Part shown: piece by piece, positions 7,138 to 14,074 of the stretch
Layout: each line of letters opens with the position of its first letter
Position numbering within the stretch: the first letter of the stretch is position 1
NCBI GenBank assembly: GCA_946408595.1
Contig: CAMJSX010000001.1
Span: 120,356-184,355 of the forward strand
DNA: 64,000 nucleotides
Reading direction: 5' to 3'
Source of the DNA: an uncultured Candidatus Saccharibacteria bacterium
Lineage (GTDB): Bacteria; Patescibacteriota; Saccharimonadia; Saccharimonadales; Saccharimonadaceae
Notes under the pieces: model-generated
What the model was told of the DNA's origin: nothing
Databases searched by the model: none
Seen by the model: the letters and a program-made list of their open reading frames with translations, nothing else
Program-made: the position numbers and the translations under genes

Positions 7138-8910
7138 ATGCCTGATCAAAACGACACAAACCCAACACCAATTATAGATCCAGTTGTTCCAGCTATCGGG
7201 CAGGATGGTGTTCCTGTTGATGCGTCGTATGCAGATGTAGTCGTTCCTCCTGTCCCAGAACCAGCTCCGGCGCCTACAGCGCCAGTGGCTTCTGATGGTG
7301 TGGCCGCTCAATCGCCAGTGGGTTCTTTAGCCCCAGATTTTGCTGCTGCTAATGTTCCAGAGAATAATACCGATAACTCCGCTATGATAGCAGATGTGGC
7401 AGCCAAGATTAATTCTGCTCACAATATTCTTGTCGCTTTGTCTTCTGACCCTTCAGTAGATGAAATGTCGGCAGCGATTGGTTTAGCGCTTTATCTAGAT
7501 CGTTTAAATAAGCGTGTGACGACTATTTATTCGGGGGCTACGCCGAATGCTCTTAAGTTTTTGAAGCCGGAAGAGACTTTTGAGAAGACCGCTGACATTT
7601 TGCAGGATTTTGTGATTGCTTTGAACAAGGAGAAGGCAGATCATTTGCGCTATAAACTTGATGGCGAATACGTTAAGATTTTTATTACTCCTTATCGTTC
7701 GAAGATTACTAGCGAAGATTTGGAATTTTCGTATGGTGATTACAATGTAGACTTGGTACTTGCTCTTGATGTCGCGAATGGGATTGATCTTGATGATGCG
7801 CTTCGTGAGCATGGTCGGATTATGCATGATGCTGTAGTGATTAATATTACTACTGGGAATCCAGGTAAACTGGGCGAGATTGAATGGAGCGATAAAACTT
7901 CAAGCTCTGTTTCTGAGATGATTGCAGAACTAGTTATTGGTATGAATTTAAATAAGCCAGAAAAAGAGGAAGCTACGGCATTCCTTACTGGTATTGTGGC
8001 GGCGACGAATCGTTTTGCAAGCGCTGGCACTACATCGAAGACGATGAAGATTGCTTCTAAGTTGATGGAATTTGGCGCGAACCAACAATTGATTGCTAAG
8101 AATATTACTCCAGATACCGAGAATGAATTCTTTACCTTTGACGCTGGAGATGGTGAAAAGGCCGATGGAGATGCTACTAAATTAGATATTAAACATGGTG
8201 GTGAAACTGATGTTGATGAAGACAAAGAAATTAGCGCATCGGTGAATGACAAGGAATCAACTTTGCTCGCTGATCTTAAGGCGGCTGAAGCTAGTTTGTC
8301 TTCTGCGGGCGCTGAAGTAACGCCGACCGAAGAAGAGAAACCAGTTCGTATTGAAGATGAAAAGACTGACGAGAAGACAGATAATGAAGCTGACGATGAG
8401 CTTGCGTCTGTGGCTGCAGATTTGAAGACTGCAGTCGAAGGGGGAACGACATCTGAACCAAAGCTTCCTGAGCCAGTAGGTGCTATTGCTCCAGAGCCTG
8501 CTTTAGAGCCAGTGGCTGCGCCAGCACCAACAGGCGATATTTCGTTAGAACCTACGGAAGAAGAGACAAATAAATACGGCCAGATGTTAGAGGAAGCTTT
8601 AGCTGAGGCAGGTGTAGATGATTCTCCAATAGGAACGATTGCTAGTACACCTGATGAACCTGCTGATTCTTTCAATAATCCGGCTTTGAATTCCGCTCCT
8701 TCAGTTGCGAGTGTTCCAGAGATTAACGGCGTGCCAGAAATAAACTATATGCCGCCTGCGGGTGAGGATATTTTGCCACCACCACCAGCTCCACCGATTG
8801 ATCCTAATTTGCCAGAACCTACTCCACTTGGTCCACAACCTGCGATGCAAGACCAAATATACCAGCCACAGGCTGCTGCTCCAGGTTCCTTCCAGATTCC
8901 TGGCGTTTAA
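7138..8910 (+). CDS. DHH-family phosphoesterase-like protein with lost catalytic motifs and long disordered arms
   Basis: The 590-residue protein has a Pro/Ala-rich N-terminal arm (about 1-85), a folded core (about 86-320) and an acidic, Pro-rich tail (to 590). The core follows the NrnA/RecJ-type DHH layout strand by strand, but the metal-binding motifs are replaced: ALSSDPSVDEMSAAIGLAL in place of HxxPDGDAxGS, VVINITTGN where DHH is expected, and GIVAATNRF where DTG is expected. It should therefore bind rather than cleave, if the fold call is right. RBS GAAAGG precedes the ATG. No nearby partner is evident; tRNA-Asp follows. Confidence 0.65.
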   Translation: MPDQNDTNPTPIIDPVVPAIGQDGVPVDASYADVVVPPVPEPAPAPTAPVASDGVAAQSPVGSLAPDFAAANVPENNTDNSAMIADVAAKINSAHNILVALSSDPSVDEMSAAIGLALYLDRLNKRVTTIYSGATPNALKFLKPEETFEKTADILQDFVIALNKEKADHLRYKLDGEYVKIFITPYRSKITSEDLEFSYGDYNVDLVLALDVANGIDLDDALREHGRIMHDAVVINITTGNPGKLGEIEWSDKTSSSVSEMIAELVIGMNLNKPEKEEATAFLTGIVAATNRFASAGTTSKTMKIASKLMEFGANQQLIAKNITPDTENEFFTFDAGDGEKADGDATKLDIKHGGETDVDEDKEISASVNDKESTLLADLKAAEASLSSAGAEVTPTEEEKPVRIEDEKTDEKTDNEADDELASVAADLKTAVEGGTTSEPKLPEPVGAIAPEPALEPVAAPAPTGDISLEPTEEETNKYGQMLEEALAEAGVDDSPIGTIASTPDEPADSFNNPALNSAPSVASVPEINGVPEINYMPPAGEDILPPPPAPPIDPNLPEPTPLGPQPAMQDQIYQPQAAAPGSFQIPGV

Positions 8911-8916
8911 AATCTC

Positions 8917-8945
8917 TTGATTTTCATATCTAAATGCGATATAAT
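8917..8945 (+). promoter_or_regulatory. tRNA-Asp promoter
   Basis: TTGATT (8917-8922) and TATAAT (8940-8945) with a 17-bp spacer, ending 11 nt before the tRNA. Confidence 0.65.
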
Positions 8946-8956
8946 AACCAGCAGGT

Positions 8957-9033
8957 GGATTCGTAGCTCAGTTGGTTAGAGCGCTGCCCTGTCACGGCAG
9001 AGGTCGCGAGTTCGAGTCTCGTCGGATCCGCCA
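8957..9033 (+). tRNA. tRNA-Asp (GTC)
   Basis: Acceptor stem GGATTCG/CGGATCC, D arm, anticodon stem CTGCC/GGCAG with anticodon GTC at 8991-8993, T arm with TTCGAGT loop, discriminator G and an encoded CCA. Confidence 0.97.
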
Positions 9034-9061
9034 TTTTGCTTTCAGCAAAACAACAAAAAGG

Positions 9062-9107
9062 GAGACTCGTTCTTCGAATCGAGTCTCGTCGAGCAGAGTC
9101 TCGTCGA
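9062..9107 (+). repeat. T-arm-derived hairpin and repeats after tRNA-Asp
   Basis: GAGACTCG (9062-9069) pairs perfectly with CGAGTCTC (9080-9087) around a TTCTTCGAAT loop. TCGAGTCTCGTCG (9079-9091) copies the tRNA's T-loop/T-stem end at 9012-9024, and GAGTCTCGTCG appears again at 9096-9106. The same architecture follows tRNA-Val (29661-29706). Confidence 0.7.
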
Positions 9108-9150
9108 AGTATTGTATAAATTTTTACTCTGTGGTATAATACATTTCAAT

Positions 9151-9369
9151 ATGGCTATTAAAGTTACTAGAAAAGATCAGGGAGAAGCGAACGAGAACAT
9201 TATTCGCCGTTTCAACCGCAAAGTCCTTCAGAGCGGTATGATGCCTCTTAAGAAGTCGCAAATGCGTTTTTCAAAACCTATATCAAAGCGCGAACGCCGT
9301 CTTAAAGCTATCATTCGCGAAGCCCGCAAGGCCGAAAAGACTGAACGCATCAAGCTTGGCTTGAAATAA
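9151..9369 (+). CDS. rpsU: 30S ribosomal protein S21
   Basis: The 72-residue product (MAIKVTRKDQGEANENIIRR, then RFNRKVLQSGMMPLKKSQ and a basic helix SKRERRLKAIIREARK) is S21, which sits near the mRNA exit/anti-Shine-Dalgarno region of the 30S subunit. The ATG at 9151 is chosen over the track's upstream start because TATAAT (9135-9140) lies inside the extension. This gives a leader of only a few nucleotides and no ribosome site, notable for a protein tied to initiation. A strong terminator follows. Confidence 0.93.
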   Translation: MAIKVTRKDQGEANENIIRRFNRKVLQSGMMPLKKSQMRFSKPISKRERRLKAIIREARKAEKTERIKLGLK

Positions 9370-9372
9370 CAA

Positions 9373-9399
9373 AATCTCCCCTTTAAGGGGAGATTTTTT
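9373..9399 (+). terminator. rpsU terminator
   Basis: AATCTCCCC-TTTAA-GGGGAGATT hairpin followed by a T run. Confidence 0.9.
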
Positions 9400-9426
9400 G
9401 TGCTATAATTTAATTAAAGGAGTAAT

Positions 9427-10020
9427 ATGATTATTTTATTTGGTTTAGCTGGTTCAGGTAAGGGAACACAAGGCAAGGCCTTGTCGGAGATTTTTGGATG
9501 GCGGGCTTTGTCGGTAGGGCAGGTGATTCGTGATACTGGTGAGTATGCTAACACGATTGATAAAGGGAACCTCATTCCAGATGAGGACGTGATTCGTTTG
9601 ATGACTAAGCAAATTGAAAAATCTGAGGCTGAAGGTTTTGATGTGATACTTGATGGCTATCCGCGCACGGAATACCAAGCCAAATGGTTGGTTGATCATA
9701 TGTCCGATAAATTAGACGGGGCCATAATTTTGGAAGTGCCAAAGGAAGAGCTTTACGAACGTTTGACGCTGCGTGGTCGTGATGATGATAAAGAAAAAGA
9801 AAGCATTGATCGGCGCTTTGAAATCTTTGAACAAAATATTTGTTCAATTTTACCTCTGTTGGAGGCCAAAAATATTCCAATTCGGCGAGTTGATGGCGTG
9901 GGTTCAATTGGTGAAGTGACCGACCGTTTGGTAGATGTTGTGAAAGAATTAAACCCTGATGCCACTGAGCAAGACGAAGACGTCAATGGTGACGAGATTG
10001 AAAAAAGCTACGGAGAATAG
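9427..10020 (+). CDS. adk: Adenylate kinase
   Basis: Adk interconverts ATP+AMP and 2 ADP. Visible are the P-loop GLAGSGKGTQG, the AMP-binding part (ALSVGQVIRDTG, then GNLIPDEDVIRLM), the DGYPRT motif and the LTLRGRDDD lid entrance. The lid is short and lacks the zinc-binding cysteines of long forms; total length 197. RBS AAAGGAG precedes the ATG, and TATAAT lies 20 nt upstream. The map gene starts 1 nt after the stop, so the adk-map arrangement common in ribosomal operons persists, although secY and the r-protein genes are absent here. Confidence 0.93.
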   Translation: MIILFGLAGSGKGTQGKALSEIFGWRALSVGQVIRDTGEYANTIDKGNLIPDEDVIRLMTKQIEKSEAEGFDVILDGYPRTEYQAKWLVDHMSDKLDGAIILEVPKEELYERLTLRGRDDDKEKESIDRRFEIFEQNICSILPLLEAKNIPIRRVDGVGSIGEVTDRLVDVVKELNPDATEQDEDVNGDEIEKSYGE

Positions 10021-10021
10021 A

Positions 10022-10798
10022 ATGATTAATACTGAGAATAGTAGCCAGGACAAAGTCCAGGAAAAGATTGTCGCCATGCGTGAAGGCGGTAAGATTTTGG
10101 GTAATTTGCTGCGCGATTTGAAAGAGTATGTGAAACCGGGGGTGACTGGTAAGGAAATTGATGCTTGGGTGCGCAAGGAAATTGTTAAACGTGGTGCGAA
10201 GGTGGCTTATGATTTGTTGGATGAGGAATTCCCGGGAGCAATTTGTATTTCCGTGAATGATGAATTAGTGCATGGTGCGCCGAAGGACGAGCCGTTAGAG
10301 AAAGGCGACAAGGTTAGTTTTGATCTAGATATATATTATAAGGGTTACTTTACTGATTCGGCTTTTACGATGTTAGTAGGCGGTGAAGGTTCACCGGCCG
10401 TGAAGAAGATGATTAGTGTGACTGAATCCTCGATGTGGGAGGGTATTGAGCAAGTAAAGCCGGGCGCTACGATTGGTACGATTGGGCATGCGGTAGAGCA
10501 GGTTTTGAGAAAAGGTCATCTTGGCGTGATTGAAAATTATGTCGGTCACGGTATTGATAAGGAAATGCATTCAGCGCCGGAGGTACCAAATTATGGCAAG
10601 AAGGGCCACGGCTATAAACTAGTGGAAGGCGATACAATTTGTATTGAGCCGATGTCTTGTCTTGGTAAGCCGGCTAACCATATTGAGGGTGATGACAACT
10701 GGACTGTGAAGATGAATGACGGTAGCATTGGTTGCCATTGTGAACATACTGTGCTTGTGACGAAAGATGGTTTTGAAGTTTTGACTCTACCAGACTAG
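10022..10798 (+). CDS. map: Methionine aminopeptidase type I
   Basis: Map removes the initiator methionine from nascent proteins. The metal-binding residues can be followed: HGAPKDEPL (His), DLDIYYKGYFTDSA (two Asp), GHGIDKEMHSAPEVPNY (His), IEPMSC (Glu) and CEHTVLVTKDG (Glu). The start at ATG 10022 (MINTENSSQ, 258 aa) is chosen because GGAG lies 8 nt upstream and the track's extension to 9959 lies inside adk. Co-transcribed with adk. Residue content and order look intact. Confidence 0.95.
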   Translation: MINTENSSQDKVQEKIVAMREGGKILGNLLRDLKEYVKPGVTGKEIDAWVRKEIVKRGAKVAYDLLDEEFPGAICISVNDELVHGAPKDEPLEKGDKVSFDLDIYYKGYFTDSAFTMLVGGEGSPAVKKMISVTESSMWEGIEQVKPGATIGTIGHAVEQVLRKGHLGVIENYVGHGIDKEMHSAPEVPNYGKKGHGYKLVEGDTICIEPMSCLGKPANHIEGDDNWTVKMNDGSIGCHCEHTVLVTKDGFEVLTLPD

Positions 10799-10804
10799 TT
10801 GTGC

Positions 10805-10810
10805 TATAAT
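10805..10810 (+). promoter_or_regulatory. Extended -10 box for leaderless ftsA
   Basis: TGCTATAAT ends 6 nt before the ATG at 10817. The upstream TTG used by the ORF track lies before the -10 box, so it cannot be in the transcript from this promoter. Confidence 0.65.
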
Positions 10811-10816
10811 GAGCTT

Positions 10817-12055
10817 ATGGATAACGATAAACGCTTTGTAACCGGTCTTGATGTGGGCACCGAAAACGTCCGCGCTGTAATTGCTACAGTTGATAAAGAT
10901 AATCATATAGCAGTAGTTGGTTACAATGAAGGCAAGACCGCAGGTATGCGAAAGGGTATTCCGGCGAATTTGACTGGTCCGGCTGAATCTATTGATAAGA
11001 TGCTCGCTGAGGCAGAGCGAATGGCGGGTTACGAAGTGCGTTCGGCGTTTGTTTCGATTAATGGTTCACAAATTTTGTCTACTCATACTGAGGGTATGAT
11101 TGCCGTTGGTACGGTGGAGCACGAGATTAATGAGACTGATCTTGACCGAGTTGAAGATGTGGCGGTGACTGGCCGAATTCCGGCCAATCGCGATGTACTA
11201 GACGTGATTCCGCTTGAATATGCTTTAGACGGGCAGGCAGGGATTAAAGATCCGCTAGGGATGAGCGGGGCTCGTCTTGAAATGCGGGCAAATGTGATTT
11301 CTGCTCTGACTCCGAATTGCGACAATTTGAAGAAAGCGACTTTGTCTGCGGACGTGAATGCTGATCGTTTGGTCCCGAGTGCTGTTGCGGCAGCGAAGGC
11401 CGTGCTTTCTGAGCGTCAAAAAGAGAACGGTGTGGCGGTAGTTGATATGGGGGCAGCGACTACATCGATAGCAGTTTATGAAGAAGGCGATTTGCAATAT
11501 GTTGGTGTAGTGCCGGCAGGTTCGAACAATATCACTAATGATCTTGCTATCGTTCTAGCTATTGATCCTGATATGGCTGAGGAGATTAAGACTCGTTTTG
11601 TCACTGGTAGTTTTAATTCTGAGAAGAATCCCGTGATTCGCATTGGCAAGGAAGGCAAACTTGAGCGTGCTTTTGAGAGAAAAGAAGTCGAAGAAGTAGT
11701 GAAGGCTCGTTTGGAAGAAATCTTTACAGAAATTCGTAAGAAGTTGAAGTCTGCTCACTATGATCAACGTCTCCCAGAGGGAATTGTTTTGACTGGTGGC
11801 GGTGCCAAGATGCGTGATATTGAATTATTTGCTAAGCAAGTGCTAGAAGCGTCTGTGAAAATTGGCATACCACAAGATTTAGGTGGGGTCTCGGAGCCAA
11901 TTGCGAAGCCAGATTATGCTGTGGCTATTGGGCTTGCTAAACTTGCGGCTGAAAGCTTAGACCATCTTCCGTCCTCAAATAAGAAGAGCAAAAAATCTTC
12001 CAAACCATCTCTTAAAAAGCCTGGATTATTAAAAAAATTATTCAGCAAATTTTAA
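10817..12055 (+). CDS. ftsA: Cell division protein FtsA
   Basis: FtsA is the actin-like membrane tether of the FtsZ ring. The product (412 aa from ATG 10817) starts MDNDKRFVTGLDVGTENVRA (phosphate-1 loop), has the 1C subdomain in the first third, a second phosphate loop (VAVVDMGAATTSIAVYEEG) and the adenosine motif (GIVLTGGGAKM). The C-terminal basic/hydrophobic segment KPGLLKKLFSKF is the typical membrane-targeting amphipathic helix. The start is set by the -10 box 6 nt upstream. ftsZ follows after 58 bp with its own promoter. Confidence 0.93.
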   Translation: MDNDKRFVTGLDVGTENVRAVIATVDKDNHIAVVGYNEGKTAGMRKGIPANLTGPAESIDKMLAEAERMAGYEVRSAFVSINGSQILSTHTEGMIAVGTVEHEINETDLDRVEDVAVTGRIPANRDVLDVIPLEYALDGQAGIKDPLGMSGARLEMRANVISALTPNCDNLKKATLSADVNADRLVPSAVAAAKAVLSERQKENGVAVVDMGAATTSIAVYEEGDLQYVGVVPAGSNNITNDLAIVLAIDPDMAEEIKTRFVTGSFNSEKNPVIRIGKEGKLERAFERKEVEEVVKARLEEIFTEIRKKLKSAHYDQRLPEGIVLTGGGAKMRDIELFAKQVLEASVKIGIPQDLGGVSEPIAKPDYAVAIGLAKLAAESLDHLPSSNKKSKKSSKPSLKKPGLLKKLFSKF

Positions 12056-12058
12056 CTC

Positions 12059-12087
12059 TTGATTTAGAGACAATTTAGATATATACT
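12059..12087 (+). promoter_or_regulatory. ftsZ promoter
   Basis: TTGATT (12059-12064), 17-bp spacer, TATACT (12082-12087), 26 nt before the ftsZ ATG. A GCGAGGA ribosome site lies in the leader. Confidence 0.65.
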
Positions 12088-12113
12088 AGTAGTATATAAA
12101 GCGAGGATTTATT

Positions 12114-13289
12114 ATGCCAGAAGTTAAACCGACAGAGGTGGAAAGCAAAGCAAGCATTAAAGTTGTGGGTGTAGGCGGTGCCGGAGGTTCCGCTGTTGAA
12201 AGAATGAAGGAAGTAGGGCTCACAGGTGTGGAATTTGTTGCCATCAATACTGATGCTCAGGCGCTTCATCACTCTTCAGCTGATGTTAAAGTTCATATTG
12301 GAAAAGGCCTTGGGGCTGGTGGCGATCCAGAAAAAGGTCGCGAAGCTGCCGAGGAAGGTAGGGAAGCCATTGATAAGGCTCTGGATGGTGCTGACATGGT
12401 ATTTATCACGCTTGGTGCTGGTGGTGGTACCGGTTCTGGCGCAGGTCCGATTGTGGCAGAAGAAGCTCGCAAGAAAGATATTTTGACTGTTGGCGTGGCG
12501 ACGAAGCCATTTACGTTTGAAGGTGCACGTCGTCGGGCGAATGCTGATTTAGCGATTGATAAGTTGGCTCGTCAAGTTGACGCATTGATTACAATTCCAA
12601 ACGATCGTTTGCTTCAGACGATTGATCCTCGTACTCCTCTGCTTGAAACCTTTAAGATTGCTGATGATGTTTTGCGTCAAGGTGTCCAAGGTATTTCTGA
12701 GCTAATTACTGAACATTCATTGATTAACCTCGACTTTGCGGATGTGAAAGCCATTATGAAGAACGCTGGTTCTGCACTCATGGGCATTGGTCGTGCTTCT
12801 GGTGAAAACCGTGCTGTGATTGCAGCTCAACAAGCCGTTGAGTCACCATTGATTGAGGTAAAGATTGAAGGTGCTCGTGGTGTGTTGTTTAGTGTGGCTG
12901 GTGGTTTTGATATGTCGATGAGCGAAGTCCAAGAAGCGGCAGAAGTGATTACTGGTGCAGTTTCGCCAGATGCCAACATTATCTTTGGTGCTTCTATCCG
13001 CCCAGAACTTGAAGATGAAATTGTGGTTACTGTAGTAGCAACTGGTTTTGATTCGGAATATTATAATAATGGCAATGAACAGCCAGTAGAGGAAGAACCA
13101 ATTTCTTCTTTCTCTAAAGATGAGAAACCTACTGCTGAGGTAAAGGATTTTGCAGCTGAAAGCAAATCTAATATGTGGGATTCAATTAAGAACGAGCCAA
13201 CACCTGAACCGGCTCCATCCGATGATGACGAAATGGATGTACCGCCTTCACTACGTGAGCGTTTGCGAGGCAAAAGAAAGAAAAACTAA
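12114..13289 (+). CDS. ftsZ: Cell division protein FtsZ
   Basis: FtsZ is the tubulin-like GTPase that forms the division ring. GVGGAGGSAVERM, the tubulin signature GAGGGTGSGAGP and NTDAQAL are intact, as is the T7-loop region (LINLDFADVKAIM) that completes the GTPase site of the next subunit. A ~60-residue acidic linker leads to a basic tail (PPSLRERLRGKRKKN) that looks like the FtsA-binding peptide. 391 residues is normal. RBS GCGAGGA precedes the ATG. nrdR follows 13 nt later and may be co-transcribed. Confidence 0.97.
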   Translation: MPEVKPTEVESKASIKVVGVGGAGGSAVERMKEVGLTGVEFVAINTDAQALHHSSADVKVHIGKGLGAGGDPEKGREAAEEGREAIDKALDGADMVFITLGAGGGTGSGAGPIVAEEARKKDILTVGVATKPFTFEGARRRANADLAIDKLARQVDALITIPNDRLLQTIDPRTPLLETFKIADDVLRQGVQGISELITEHSLINLDFADVKAIMKNAGSALMGIGRASGENRAVIAAQQAVESPLIEVKIEGARGVLFSVAGGFDMSMSEVQEAAEVITGAVSPDANIIFGASIRPELEDEIVVTVVATGFDSEYYNNGNEQPVEEEPISSFSKDEKPTAEVKDFAAESKSNMWDSIKNEPTPEPAPSDDDEMDVPPSLRERLRGKRKKN

Positions 13290-13302
13290 ATAGGAGCGGG
13301 GC

Positions 13303-13755
13303 ATGGAATATAGATTCCGAATTGGCGATAGCAAAGTGTTAGAGAGTAGGGAAACTCTCGATGGCACGATGATTCGCCGTCGTCGTGAGTCTACTGATGG
13401 TCACCGTTTCACCACCTACGAAAGAATTGAGCTTCCGCCACTTACCGTATTAAAACGGAGTGGCAATAAAGAAATTTATGATCGCGACAAGCTACTTTTA
13501 GCTGTGAAGCGCAGCGTTGGTAAGTTCTTTAATTCTGAGCTTGAGATTGAAGATGTCGTGACGCGCGCTACGGATATTTTGTATTCTTATAATACCGATC
13601 AAGTGAGTTCTAAACAAATTGGTGAGGCAGTTCTTGACGTACTTGCTGAGGTAAATGAAGTTGCCTATGTGCGTTTTGCTTCTGTATTTCGCGAATTTAA
13701 GACTCTCGAGGACTTTGAAAAAATATTGAAGGAGCAAAAAGAGAAGAAAAAATGA
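13303..13755 (+). CDS. nrdR: NrdR-like regulator without zinc-ribbon cysteines
   Basis: NrdR is an ATP/dATP-sensing repressor of ribonucleotide reductase genes. The C-terminal ATP-cone is clear (LKRSGNKEIYDRDKLLLAVKR, VSSKQIGEAVLDVLAEVNEVAYVRFASVFREF), as is the RRRRE/HRFTTYERIE core of the N-terminal domain. All four cysteines of the usual zinc ribbon (MxCPxC...CxxC) are missing: the start reads MEYRFRIGDSKVLESR and ECxxC became ESTDG. DNA binding may use a metal-free fold or be lost. The gene overlaps the following thioredoxin-like gene by 4 bp (ATGA). A candidate target operator lies at 4664-4682. Confidence 0.85.
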   Translation: MEYRFRIGDSKVLESRETLDGTMIRRRRESTDGHRFTTYERIELPPLTVLKRSGNKEIYDRDKLLLAVKRSVGKFFNSELEIEDVVTRATDILYSYNTDQVSSKQIGEAVLDVLAEVNEVAYVRFASVFREFKTLEDFEKILKEQKEKKK

Positions 13756-14006
13756 GGGTGGTTTGTATTTATAAGGATAGGCAGGACTATACCAGAAGTG
13801 TTGAGGAGTGGCTGGAGAATTTTCGCCGTCAGACTGGCCATGAGATCGAGACAATGGACCCAGATAAAAATACTGGGTTTTGTGAGGCGTACGATATAGT
13901 TGAGTTCCCGACGATTATTGCGCTTGGCAATACTGGTGAAGTACGGAACATCTGGCGTGGGCGGACTTTACCGCTGATGAATGAAGTGCTATACTACGTA
14001 ATTTAA
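13752..14006 (+). CDS. Thioredoxin-fold protein lacking the CxxC motif
   Basis: The 84-residue product shows the end of a thioredoxin fold: YDIVEFPTIIALGNTGEVRNIWRG matches the cis-Pro loop and the following strands. Where CxxC should be, the sequence reads YKDRQDYTRSVEEW, so disulfide chemistry is not expected; a lone Cys sits at residue 5. The ATGA overlap with nrdR argues for translational coupling and perhaps a shared task in ribonucleotide reductase control, which is inference. A strong promoter for the next gene starts right after the stop. Confidence 0.6.
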   Translation: MRVVCIYKDRQDYTRSVEEWLENFRRQTGHEIETMDPDKNTGFCEAYDIVEFPTIIALGNTGEVRNIWRGRTLPLMNEVLYYVI

Positions 14007-14008
14007 CC

Positions 14009-14036
14009 TTGACTTTTATGGGGGAAGTGTTATTAT
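14009..14036 (+). promoter_or_regulatory. Promoter of the secreted-protein gene
   Basis: TTGACT (14009-14014) and TATTAT (14031-14036), 16-bp spacer; the leader then runs to the ATG at 14075 with an AGAAGG site. Confidence 0.55.
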
Positions 14037-14074
14037 AAAAGCATAAGTATTAAAAATAAGAAGGCCATACAAAC

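Noticed and set aside
7740-8675. 311-residue minus-strand ORF
   Set aside because: Ser/Ala-rich mirror of the low-complexity DHH-like protein gene; no start signals.
10799-10816. TTG start of ftsA used by the ORF track
   Set aside because: It lies in front of the -10 box; the ATG at 10817 matches the FtsA N-terminus and the leaderless pattern.
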